Source of the DNA: Burkholderiales bacterium | GTDB lineage: Bacteria > Pseudomonadota > Gammaproteobacteria > Burkholderiales > Usitatibacteraceae | Assembly: GCA_017880705.1 (NCBI GenBank) | Contig: JADGRS010000015.1 | Span: forward strand, 1 to 17,574 | DNA length: 17,574 bases | Reading direction: 5' to 3' | Shown: positions 9,474-15,676 of the stretch, piece by piece | Layout: the number at the start of each line of letters is the position of its first letter | How positions within the stretch are numbered: position 1 is the stretch's first letter | The notes under the pieces: model-generated | Databases searched by the model: none | Told to the model about the DNA's origin: nothing | Seen by the model: only the letters and a program-made list of their open reading frames with translations | Translations under genes and position numbers: made by a program

Positions 9474-10010
9474 ATGAAGAAGCTTGCCCTGTACCTCGTC
9501 GTGGCCGCCGTGGCCGCCGCTTGCGCCAGCAAGGAAGCCAAGCAGGAGCCGACCGGCGTGACCGATCGCTCGACGGGCGTTGCCAACCCCACGGTGGGCA
9601 GCAACGTCACGACGAATCCCACCAATCCGAACATGGCGATCGCGCGCAACCCGCTCACCGATCCGAGCAACGCGCTCTACAAGCGCAGCGTGTACTTCGA
9701 CTACGATTCCAACGCGGTGAAGGACGAGTACCGCGGCCTGGTGCAGGCGCATTCGCGCTATCTCGCCGACAAGCGCGATGCGCGCATCCGCATCGAGGGC
9801 AACTGCGACGAGCGCGGCAGCCGCGAATACAACCTCGCGCTGGGGCAGCGCCGCGCCGAATCCGTGAAGAAGATCATGACGGTGCTCGGCGTGCCCGATG
9901 CGCGCGTCGAGACGGTGAGCTACGGCGAGGAGAAGCCGGTCGCGCCGGGCCACGACGAGGCGGCGTGGGCGCAGAACCGCCGCGCGGACATCAAGTACGC
10001 GGGTGAATAA
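9474..10010 (+). CDS. pal: Peptidoglycan-associated outer-membrane lipoprotein Pal
   Basis: A 178-residue lipoprotein. The N-terminus has a short signal peptide with a cysteine at C17 in VVAAVAAACASK (lipobox AAAC, with Ala rather than Leu at -3). A flexible Thr/Asn/Pro-rich linker runs to about 65. The OmpA-like peptidoglycan-binding domain follows: VYFDYDSNAV (73-82), then IEGNCDERGSREYNLALGQR (107-126), which includes the diaminopimelate-contacting region, and WAQNRRADI. Family members usually have EGHTDERG, so Asn-Cys at 110-111 replaces His-Thr, which is also seen in Pal lipoproteins. Pal anchors the outer membrane to the wall and is relocated to division sites by TolA/TolB. Confidence 0.96.
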   Translation: MKKLALYLVVAAVAAACASKEAKQEPTGVTDRSTGVANPTVGSNVTTNPTNPNMAIARNPLTDPSNALYKRSVYFDYDSNAVKDEYRGLVQAHSRYLADKRDARIRIEGNCDERGSREYNLALGQRRAESVKKIMTVLGVPDARVETVSYGEEKPVAPGHDEAAWAQNRRADIKYAGE

Positions 10011-10850
10011 GTGACCCGGGCGCCTCTCGCGGCTGCGCTGCGCTGGATCGTCGTGGCCGGCGCGCTCGCGGCCACGATACCGGCGCGCGCGGGCCTCTTC
10101 GACGACGACGAGGCCCGCCGCAGGATCGACATGCTGAGGAACGAGCTTTCGCAGCAGGGCAAGGACAACGAGGCGCGCATCCAGAAGCTCGAAGAGAATA
10201 TCCGCAACATCGGCGTGATCGAACTCGTGCGCCAGATCGAGGACCTCAACGCGGAGCTCGCGCGGCTTCGCGGGCAGCTCGAGGTGATCGCGAACGACAA
10301 CCAGCAGATCCAGAAGCGGCAGCGCGATTTCTATCTCGACCTCGATTCGCGGCTGAAGCGCCTCGAGGGCGGATCGGGCGCCGCGGCGTCGTCTTCCCCG
10401 ATCGATGTCGGGGTCGCAAGCGCGGCCTCGACGATCCCCACCGCAACGGCACATGCGGTCACGAAAGAGGACCAGGCGCGCGAGGTGAAGGCCTACGACA
10501 CCGCGTCGAACCTCTTCCGGCGCAACGACTTCGCGTCGGCGATCGACGCCTTCCGCGCCTTCGTGAAGGATTACCCGGCGAGCCCGCTCGCGGCGAACGC
10601 GGGCTACTGGATCGGCATCAGCTACGCGAACATGCGCGACTATCGCAACGCGCTCGCCGCGCAGGAAGAGCTCATCGCGAAGTATCCGCAGTCGGCGAAG
10701 GCGCCCGACGCATTGCTCGCGATCGCGGCGATCCAGGCGGAACAGGGCGATGCCGGCAGCGCGCGCAATACGCTCGAGGACATCATCGCGCGCTTCCCCC
10801 TGTCGGAAGCCGCGGGCAAGGCGCGCACCCGCCTCACCCAGCGCCGCTAG
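10011..10850 (+). CDS. cpoB: Cell division coordinator CpoB (YbgF)
   Basis: A 279-residue periplasmic protein. The signal peptide runs to about residue 27 (ATIPARA before GLFDDDEARRRI). A coiled-coil trimerisation region spans about 32-120 (rich in heptad Leu/Ile with Glu/Arg). A low-complexity Ala/Ser linker follows, and then three tetratricopeptide repeats at about 160-193, 197-230 and 234-267 (YDTASNLFRRNDFASAIDAF; GYWIGISYANMRDYRNALAA; ALLAIAAIQAEQGDAGSA). CpoB links PBP1B peptidoglycan synthesis with Tol-driven outer-membrane constriction. The GTG start directly follows the pal stop (TAAGTG), implying reinitiation. It ends the tol-pal run. Confidence 0.94.
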   Translation: MTRAPLAAALRWIVVAGALAATIPARAGLFDDDEARRRIDMLRNELSQQGKDNEARIQKLEENIRNIGVIELVRQIEDLNAELARLRGQLEVIANDNQQIQKRQRDFYLDLDSRLKRLEGGSGAAASSSPIDVGVASAASTIPTATAHAVTKEDQAREVKAYDTASNLFRRNDFASAIDAFRAFVKDYPASPLAANAGYWIGISYANMRDYRNALAAQEELIAKYPQSAKAPDALLAIAAIQAEQGDAGSARNTLEDIIARFPLSEAAGKARTRLTQRR

Positions 10851-10853
10851 CCG

Positions 10854-11525
10854 TTGAAGAACGCGGTCGTTCTCCTCTCGGGAGGCCTCGACTCGGCAAC
10901 GGTGCTCGCGATGGCGGTGGCCGATGGCTGGCGCTGCCATGCGCTCTCCATCGACTACGGCCAGCGTCACCGCGTGGAGCTCGAGGCGGCGGCGCGCGTG
11001 GCGCGCGCGCTTGGCGCGATCGAGCATCGCGTCGTGCCGATCGACCTGCGCGTCTTCGGCGGATCGGCGCTCACCGACGATTCGATCGCCGTGCCCATGT
11101 CGGCCACGCCGGGGATTCCGATCACGTACGTTCCCGCGCGCAACACCATCTTCCTCGCGCTCGCGCTCGCCTATGCGGAAGTGACCGCATCGGATGCGAT
11201 CTTCACCGGCGCAAACGCGGTGGACTATTCGGGATATCCGGATTGCCGTCCCGAGTTCCTCGCGGCGTTCGAGAAGCTCGCCAATCTCGCGACGCGCCGC
11301 GCGGTCGAGGGCGAGCCGATCGAGGTGAAGGCGCCGATCGTGCGCATGACGAAGGCCGACATCGTGCGCCGCGGCCACGAGCTGGGGGTCGATTTCGCGC
11401 TCACGGTCTCGTGCTACAACGCCGATGCCGAGGGCCGCGCCTGCGGGCAATGCGATTCATGCCGCTTCCGCCGCGAGGGTTTCGCCGGCGCGGGGCTTCC
11501 GGACCCGACCCGCTATCGAAGGTAA
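10854..11525 (+). CDS. queC: 7-cyano-7-deazaguanine (preQ0) synthase QueC
   Basis: A 223-residue member of the PP-loop ATP pyrophosphatase group. The ATP loop SGGLDSAT is at 9-16, followed by [13 protein letters not shown] (34-46), [10 protein letters not shown] (92-101) and the zinc-binding cysteines C187, C197, C200 and C203 in SCYN...ACGQCDSC. QueC converts 7-carboxy-7-deazaguanine plus ammonia and ATP to preQ0, the precursor of queuosine in tRNA. The start is TTG at 10854, the only initiator giving the family N-terminus ([11 protein letters not shown]), 3 bases after cpoB. QueE, which makes the substrate and usually sits between cpoB and queC, is not in this window. Confidence 0.95.
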   Translation: MKNAVVLLSGGLDSATVLAMAVADGWRCHALSIDYGQRHRVELEAAARVARALGAIEHRVVPIDLRVFGGSALTDDSIAVPMSATPGIPITYVPARNTIFLALALAYAEVTASDAIFTGANAVDYSGYPDCRPEFLAAFEKLANLATRRAVEGEPIEVKAPIVRMTKADIVRRGHELGVDFALTVSCYNADAEGRACGQCDSCRFRREGFAGAGLPDPTRYRR

Positions 11526-11541
11526 AATACCCGGCCCTCGC

Positions 11542-11546
11542 GGAGG
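11542..11546 (+). promoter_or_regulatory. Ribosome-binding site that selects the transporter TTG start
   Basis: GGAGG lies 8 bases before TTG at 11555. The same frame is open further upstream inside queC, but there is no ATG or comparable site nearby, so this decides the start. Confidence 0.65.
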
Positions 11547-11554
11547 TTTCATTC

Positions 11555-12670
11555 TTGGCCGGTAGCACAACCCACCTCGCTTCCATCGTCGCCTTCGGCG
11601 GCTTCGCGCTCGCGTTCGTCTTCGGCGCGGTCGCGAACCGCACCAACTTCTGCACCATGGGCGCGGTCTCCGACGTGGTGAACATGGGCAGCTGGGGCCG
11701 CATGCGCATGTGGCTCCTGGCGATCGCGGTGGCGATCCTCGGATCGCACGCGCTGCAGCTCGCGGGTCTCATCGACCTCGGCCAGTCGTACTACGTGCGG
11801 CCGAACTTCACCTGGCTTTCGTATGTCCTCGGCGGGTTCCTCTTCGGAGTCGGCATGACGCTGGGATCGGGATGCGGAAGCAAGACGCTGGTGCGCATGG
11901 GCGGAGGAAGCCTGAAGTCGCTCGTCGTCTTCACTTTCCTCGGCATCGCCGCGTACATGACGCTAAAGGGGCTTTTTGCCATCTGGCGCACGACCTGGAT
12001 CGACCCGGTCGCGATGGATCTCGCCGCGCCTCGGCAGGACCTGCCCACCCTCATCTCGTCGTGGAGCGGTGCGAGCCTCGGGCCCGTCGAGCTGGTGGTG
12101 GCCCTCGTCGTCGCTGGGGCGCTGCTCGCATTCGTCTTCAAGGATCGCGAGTTCCGCGGCAGCTTCGACCACGTTCTCGGGGGCGTCGTGGTGGGCCTGG
12201 TGGTCGTCGGCGGTTGGTATGTCACCGGGCACCTGGGCTTCGCGGAAAATCCCGATACGCTCGAGAACACGTTCTTCGGCACCAACAGCCACACGATCGA
12301 GTCGCTTTCGTTCGTGTCGCCGGTGGCTTTCACCCTGGAGCTGCTCATGTTGTGGAGCGACAAGTCGCTCGGGGTCACTTTCGGGGTCGCTGCCGTAGTG
12401 GGCATAGTGGCGGGCTCCTTCGCCTACGCCATGGCTTCCAGGACGTTTCGATGGGAGGGACTCGCAGGTCCCGAGGACACCGCCAATCACGTGATTGGCG
12501 GCATCCTGATGGGTTTTGGGGGCGTGACGGCGCTCGGCTGTACCATCGGCCAGGGAATCACGGGCTTGTCGACCCTGGCGCTCGGCTCGATCCTCACTTT
12601 CGGCGCCATCGTCGCCGGATCGGCGCTCACGATGAAGTACCAGTACTGGAGGATCACGCGGGAGGCATGA
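11555..12670 (+). CDS. YeeE/YedE family membrane transporter (sulfur compound uptake)
   Basis: A 371-residue very hydrophobic protein with roughly nine to ten membrane segments. It carries the YeeE/YedE family marks: NRTNFCTMGAV (C33), the segment FGVGMTLGSGCGSKTLVRMG (C107), and late in the protein TALGCTIGQGITGLSTLALG (C329). The glycine-rich GC...G motifs form the pore in structurally studied YeeE proteins, whose conserved cysteines pass thiosulfate; selenium-linked YedE proteins are relatives. The substrate here is therefore inferred as thiosulfate or a similar sulfur species. It starts 29 bp after queC, with a TAAAAT at 11523-11528 that could be a -10 element but lacks a good -35. No SirA/TusA-like partner is visible, although these often adjoin the family. 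Confidence 0.9.
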   Translation: MAGSTTHLASIVAFGGFALAFVFGAVANRTNFCTMGAVSDVVNMGSWGRMRMWLLAIAVAILGSHALQLAGLIDLGQSYYVRPNFTWLSYVLGGFLFGVGMTLGSGCGSKTLVRMGGGSLKSLVVFTFLGIAAYMTLKGLFAIWRTTWIDPVAMDLAAPRQDLPTLISSWSGASLGPVELVVALVVAGALLAFVFKDREFRGSFDHVLGGVVVGLVVVGGWYVTGHLGFAENPDTLENTFFGTNSHTIESLSFVSPVAFTLELLMLWSDKSLGVTFGVAAVVGIVAGSFAYAMASRTFRWEGLAGPEDTANHVIGGILMGFGGVTALGCTIGQGITGLSTLALGSILTFGAIVAGSALTMKYQYWRITREA

Positions 12671-12677
12671 ACTATTT

Positions 12678-12707
12678 TTGACCCTGCATCGCGCGGGACG
12701 ATATAAT
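12678..12707 (+). promoter_or_regulatory. Promoter of tRNA-Lys
   Basis: TTGACC (12678-12683) and a perfect TATAAT (12702-12707) are separated by 18 bp. A start near 12714 would place the tRNA 5' end a few bases into the transcript. This is the best sigma-70-type promoter in the window. Confidence 0.85.
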
Positions 12708-12719
12708 TTCCGTTTTTCC

Positions 12720-12795
12720 GGGGCGTTAGCTCAGCTGGTAGAGCAGCGGACTTTTAATCCGTTGGTCGGCGATTCGAATTCGCCACGCCCTACCA
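12720..12795 (+). tRNA. tRNA-Lys (anticodon TTT)
   Basis: A 76-base cloverleaf. The acceptor strands are GGGGCGT (12720-12726) and ACGCCCT (12785-12791), closing with a G-U first pair. The D arm is GCTC/GAGC. The anticodon stem GCGGA/TCCGT holds loop CTTTTAA with TTT at 12753-12755. The T arm is GGCGA-TTCGAAT-TCGCC. The discriminator is A, and the encoded CCA is at 12793-12795. It decodes AAA/AAG. A tRNA-Lys in this position after queC is also found in Pseudomonas, where it is a known attachment site for PAPI-1-type elements. Confidence 0.97.
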
Positions 12796-12803
12796 AACAA
12801 CGA

Positions 12804-12836
12804 CGGCCTGCGCAAGAGATTGCGCGGGCCGTTTTT
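12804..12836 (+). terminator. Intrinsic terminator after tRNA-Lys
   Basis: The arms CGGCC-t-GCGCAA and TTGCGC-g-GGCCG pair around a GAGA loop, with one internal T/G mismatch that can wobble. Five T residues follow (12832-12836). The stem is strong and sits 8 bases after the tRNA, so it ends the tRNA transcript. Confidence 0.92.
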
Positions 12837-13073
12837 GCTTGGAGCCTCGCGCGGCCTGCGCTTATGACAACCAGAGCTTGCGGGAGACTTGCCGAAGCTC
12901 GTTCCTGCCCGTGAAAAGAAGTCTCGCAAAGTAGCTAGTGGTCGATTGACAGGAAGTCGATTTTGATTTCGTATGTCGATACGGTCCGAGACAAGGGAGG
13001 ATCGGTCGCAATCCGCGGCTGAATCCACAGGACTGCATCAAAGGGGGAGTACGGTCCTCAACCTTGCACATAG
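12837..13073. other. Non-coding, less GC-rich spacer between tRNA-Lys and the toxin-antitoxin pair
   Basis: No supported gene is seen on either strand. Base composition is visibly more balanced than the surrounding GC-rich genes. It contains a perfect -35-like TTGACA at 12946-12951 with only a poor -10 (TCGTAT, 12969-12974), and three copies of GTCGAT at 12941, 12956 and 12975. No integrase, attachment-site repeat or insertion-sequence end was found. Confidence 0.5.
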
Positions 13074-13089
13074 GTAGCTTATAAGCTAC
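13074..13089. promoter_or_regulatory. Perfect 16-bp palindrome, probable toxin-antitoxin operator
   Basis: GTAGCTTATAAGCTAC reads identically on both strands and ends 8 bases before the toxin GTG. TTGCAC (13064-13069) and TACAGT (13087-13092) with 17 bp between them could be a weak promoter overlapping the palindrome. Such operators are bound by the HTH antitoxin or the complex in most type II modules, giving autorepression; that role is inferred here from position and symmetry. Confidence 0.7.
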
Positions 13090-13097
13090 AGTAGGTC

Positions 13098-13421
13098 GTG
13101 TTCGAGGTTCTCCGATATCAAGCCGAAGACGGTCGCGAGCCGTTCACCGAATGGCTTGGATCGATTCGCGACAAGCAAGCGCAGGCCAGGGTTCGCGTTC
13201 GCCTGCGGCGCCTGGAGGCGGGCCTTTTCGGCGACTGTGAACCTGTGGGCGACGGGGTGTTGGAGCTGCGGGAACATCTCGGCGCCGGCTATCGGGTCTA
13301 CTTCGGCCGGCACGGGCGGCTTATCGTGATCCTGCTTTGCGGAGGAACAAAGAAGACCCAAGCCGGCGACATCAAGGAAGCCCGGGAACTCTGGGCCGAT
13401 TGGAAGAGGAGACAAGCATGA
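13098..13421 (+). CDS. RelE/ParE-superfamily toxin (addiction-module killer protein type)
   Basis: A 107-residue protein with the pattern of the RelE-like 'addiction module killer protein' family: FTEWLGSIRDKQAQARVRVR (16-35), RLEAGLFGDCEPVGDGVLEL, then REHLGAGYRVYFGRHG and the hydrophobic ILLCGGTKKTQAGDIKEA before the C-terminus. Relatives act as ribosome-dependent mRNA endonucleases or growth inhibitors. The GTG start follows the palindrome closely and only a weak AGTAGG precedes it, which would keep toxin translation low. The toxin precedes its antitoxin, the HigBA-like order, and the two overlap as ATGA at 13418-13421. The family is clear; activity is unproven. Confidence 0.88.
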   Translation: MFEVLRYQAEDGREPFTEWLGSIRDKQAQARVRVRLRRLEAGLFGDCEPVGDGVLELREHLGAGYRVYFGRHGRLIVILLCGGTKKTQAGDIKEARELWADWKRRQA

Positions 13422-13750
13422 GCAAGAAGCTTATCGGAGCCGTGTCCCATGATTCGCTCGAAGTGGCGGAGCTGCGGGCCGATCGCGAATTGGCTGTCGA
13501 GTATCTCAAGGCGGCGATGCAATCCCTGGACGATCCCGAAGATCGGGCGGCAGGTCTTCTCGCTCTTCGCACTGTCGCGGAGGCATACGGCGGGCTCGCA
13601 GCGGTCGCTGCAGATGCGGGCATCAGCCGGGAGGCGCTCTATCGCTCGCTCTCGCCGAAGGGCAATCCCACCCTTAAGACTCTCCTTGCCGTGCTGAACG
13701 TGGTTGGAATGAGGCTCTCGGTGGAACCCGGGGAGCGAGTGGCCGCGTAG
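13418..13750 (+). CDS. HTH antitoxin (addiction-module antidote protein type)
   Basis: A 110-residue protein. The N-terminal half includes LAVEYLKAAMQSLDDPED (27-44), typical of the antidote family partnered with the killer protein upstream. The C-terminal half is a Cro/C1-like helix-turn-helix: GGLAAVAADAGISREALYRS, then LSPKGNPTLKTLLAVLNVVG. It should neutralise the toxin and bind the operator palindrome upstream of the pair. The ATG overlaps the toxin stop and has a strong purine-rich site AGAGGAG ending 6 bases before it, better than the toxin's, consistent with antitoxin excess. The frame is open further upstream inside the toxin, but the overlap start fits the family. Confidence 0.88.
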   Translation: MSKKLIGAVSHDSLEVAELRADRELAVEYLKAAMQSLDDPEDRAAGLLALRTVAEAYGGLAAVAADAGISREALYRSLSPKGNPTLKTLLAVLNVVGMRLSVEPGERVAA

Positions 13751-13774
13751 CCCTTCGCGATTCGTCGATGCCGT

Positions 13775-13800
13775 GACCGGTTGACTTGGATCAATCGGTC
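13775..13800. promoter_or_regulatory. FNR/ANR-like box inside a 26-bp inverted repeat
   Basis: TTGAC-N4-ATCAA at 13781-13794 matches the FNR/CRP-family anaerobic box TTGAT-N4-ATCAA with one change. It is embedded in a longer dyad with 10-base arms GACCGGTTGA and TCAATCGGTC (one G/T mismatch) around a 6-base centre. It lies 56 bp before the oxidoreductase ATG. No T tract follows, so it is not a terminator. A convincing -10 downstream is not seen; TACATC at 13832 is the best, weak candidate. An operator role is inferred. Confidence 0.6.
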
Positions 13801-13850
13801 CCGAGCCCATGCGCCGAGAATCAATGCGAGCTACATCAAGGGAGCTCGCG

Positions 13851-14426
13851 ATGTTCCAGGTGCGCATCCACGGCCGCGGCGGCCAGGGCGTGGTCTCGGC
13901 GGCGGAGATGCTGTCGGTCGCCGCTTTCGAAGAGGGCCGCCACGCGCAGGCGTTCCCGAGTTTCGGCTCCGAGCGCATGGGCGCGCCCGTCATGGCCTTC
14001 TGCCGCATCGACTCGCGCGAGATTCGCCTGCGCGAGCCGGTCATGCAGCCCAACGCGCTGATCATCCAGGATCCCACGCTCCTCCATCAGGTCGATGTCT
14101 TCAGCGGCCTCGCGCCGACCGGATACATCCTCATCAACTCGACGCGCGGATTCGAGGAGCTCGGCATCGCGGAGTTCACGCGGAAATTTCCTGCGAATCA
14201 TTTGTGCGTGGTGCCCGCTTCCGATCTCGCGCTGAAGCATGTCGGACGTCCGCTGCCCAACGCGGCGCTGCTGGGCGCATTCGCCGCGATCACGGGCCAG
14301 GTGAGTTTCGAAGCGATCGCCAACGCCATCCGCCAGAAGTTCAGCGGCAAGGTGGGCGAGGGCAACGTCGCCGCCGCGCGCGCCGCCTACGACATGGCGA
14401 ACAAGAAGGAGGCCGCCCTTGCTTAA
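13851..14426 (+). CDS. 2-oxoacid:acceptor oxidoreductase, gamma subunit
   Basis: A 191-residue protein of the pyruvate ferredoxin/flavodoxin oxidoreductase catalytic gamma domain family. It starts FQVRIHGRGGQGVVSAAEML (2-21), has FPSFGSERMGAPV at 35-47 and closes with NAALLGAFAAITG (137-149). This subunit contributes to coenzyme A binding in the multisubunit enzymes. The ATG at 13851 is chosen over upstream ATGs at 13809 and 13824 because homology begins there and GGGAG stands 6 bases before it. It overlaps the alpha subunit by 8 bases. Genes 13851-17574 form one operon behind the FNR-like box. Confidence 0.92.
   Translation: MFQVRIHGRGGQGVVSAAEMLSVAAFEEGRHAQAFPSFGSERMGAPVMAFCRIDSREIRLREPVMQPNALIIQDPTLLHQVDVFSGLAPTGYILINSTRGFEELGIAEFTRKFPANHLCVVPASDLALKHVGRPLPNAALLGAFAAITGQVSFEAIANAIRQKFSGKVGEGNVAAARAAYDMANKKEAALA
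14406..14412 (+). promoter_or_regulatory. Ribosome-binding site that selects the alpha-subunit TTG start
   Basis: AAGGAGG, the full consensus, lies 6 bases before TTG at 14419, inside the end of the gamma gene. It makes the TTG start convincing despite the rare codon. Confidence 0.8.
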
Positions 14427-15672
14427 GCAGATCGAGGGATCCCAGGCCATCGCGCAGGCCATCGCCCTCTGCCGGCCGGAAGTCATCTGCGCCTATCCCA
14501 TCACGCCGCAGACTCACATCGTCGAAGGCCTCGGCGAGATGGTGAAGGACGGTTCGCTCGAAAACTGCGAGTTCATCAACGTCGAGAGCGAGTTCGCGGC
14601 GCTTTCGGTGGCGATCGGCTCGTCGGCCGCCGGGGCGCGCAGCTACACCGCGACCGCGAGCCAGGGAATCCTCTACATGGCCGAGGCCGTGTACAACGCC
14701 GCGGGCCTCGGGCTTCCGATCGTGATGACCATCGGCAACCGCGCGATCGGCGCGCCCATCAACATCTGGAACGATCACTCGGACAGCATGGCGCTGCGCG
14801 ACGCGGGCTGGATCCAGCTCTACGCCGAGACCAACCAGGAAGCGGCCGACCTCCACATCCAGGCATTCCGTCTCGCCGAGGAGCTCTCGTGCCCGGTGAT
14901 GGTTTGCGTCGACGGTTTCATTCTCACGCACGCGTATGAACGCATCGACATCCCGACGCAGAAGCAGGTGGACGATTACCTTCCGCCGTTCGTGCCGGTG
15001 CAGATCCTCGACGTCGACGATCCGGTTTCGATGGGCGCGATGGTCGGCCCCGAAGCTTTCATGGAAGTGCGCTACCTCCAGCATCACAAGCAGCAGCGCG
15101 CGCTCGCGCTGATCCCGGCGCTCGCGAAGGAATTCCGCGAGCGATTCGGGCGCGACTCGGGCGGGCTCCTGCGCACTTACCATTGCGAAGATGCCGAGAC
15201 CATCATCGTCGCCCTGGGATCGGTGAACGGCACGATCAAGGAGGCCGTGGACGAGATGCGCGCCGCGGGCAAGCGCGTGGGCTCGCTCTCCATCTGCTCC
15301 TTCCGGCCTTTCCCGCTCGACGAGGTGCGCGATGCGCTGCGCCGCGCAAGACGCGTCGTCGTTCTGGAGAAGAGCCTGGCCGTGGGCATCGGCGGCATGC
15401 TTTCCGAGGGCGTGCGCAACGCACTTTCCGGTATCTCGTTGAAGGGCCACACGGTGATCGCGGGCCTCGGCGGCCGGGCGATCACGCAGAAGGCGCTGGT
15501 CGATCTACTCGACAGCGCGGCACGCGGCGAGCTCGCGCACTTGAACTTCCTCGACCTGCGCTGGGATGTAGTGAAGCGTGAGATCAACCGCGAGCAAGCG
15601 GTGCGGCGCACGGGTCCCCTCGCGGAAAACATATTGCGCGACCTCGGCACCGTTGCCGATCGCATCGGATGA
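14419..15672 (+). CDS. 2-oxoacid:acceptor oxidoreductase, alpha subunit (PorA-like)
   Basis: A 417-residue protein with the transketolase-like pyrimidine-binding domain first: CAYPITPQTHIVE (24-36), the activating glutamate region FINVESEFAAL (52-62), and TATASQGILYMAEAVYNAAG (77-96). NRAIGAPINIWNDHSDSM (107-124) and DAGWIQLYAETNQEAADLHI (128-147) are the form found in pyruvate-type PorA rather than in 2-oxoglutarate-type KorA, as I recall these families. The transketolase C-terminal-like domain follows (IIVALGSVNGTIKEAVDEMR; VVVLEKSLAVGIGG). With the beta subunit it binds thiamine diphosphate and the 2-oxoacid, which is decarboxylated to an acyl-CoA. The substrate could be pyruvate or an aromatic acid such as phenylglyoxylate; sequence alone does not decide. 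Confidence 0.92.
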   Translation: MLKQIEGSQAIAQAIALCRPEVICAYPITPQTHIVEGLGEMVKDGSLENCEFINVESEFAALSVAIGSSAAGARSYTATASQGILYMAEAVYNAAGLGLPIVMTIGNRAIGAPINIWNDHSDSMALRDAGWIQLYAETNQEAADLHIQAFRLAEELSCPVMVCVDGFILTHAYERIDIPTQKQVDDYLPPFVPVQILDVDDPVSMGAMVGPEAFMEVRYLQHHKQQRALALIPALAKEFRERFGRDSGGLLRTYHCEDAETIIVALGSVNGTIKEAVDEMRAAGKRVGSLSICSFRPFPLDEVRDALRRARRVVVLEKSLAVGIGGMLSEGVRNALSGISLKGHTVIAGLGGRAITQKALVDLLDSAARGELAHLNFLDLRWDVVKREINREQAVRRTGPLAENILRDLGTVADRIG

Positions 15673-15676
15673 ATCC

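Noticed and set aside
8049..11450. Very long open frame on the - strand (1133 codons)
   Set aside because: It lies opposite tolA, tolB, pal, cpoB and queC, all recognised with confidence. Its composition is the mirror of GC-biased codons and no family motif is seen.
12678..12914. Possible small + strand gene with LAQLVEQRTFNPLVG
   Set aside because: This is the familiar spurious translation of a tRNA-Lys gene; it also crosses the terminator.
12726..13071. Small - strand open frames over the tRNA and the spacer
   Set aside because: They overlap the tRNA or the spacer, have no ribosome-binding site or recognisable motif, and their predicted proteins are unremarkable.
13775..13800. Inverted repeat as terminator of the toxin-antitoxin transcript
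   Set aside because: The dyad could fold in RNA but no T run follows, and its centre matches an FNR-type operator.
12765..13850. Attachment-site direct repeat of the tRNA 3' end marking an integrated island
   Set aside because: I looked for a second copy of the T-arm/acceptor sequence downstream within the window and saw none; no integrase is present. A distant copy outside the window remains possible.
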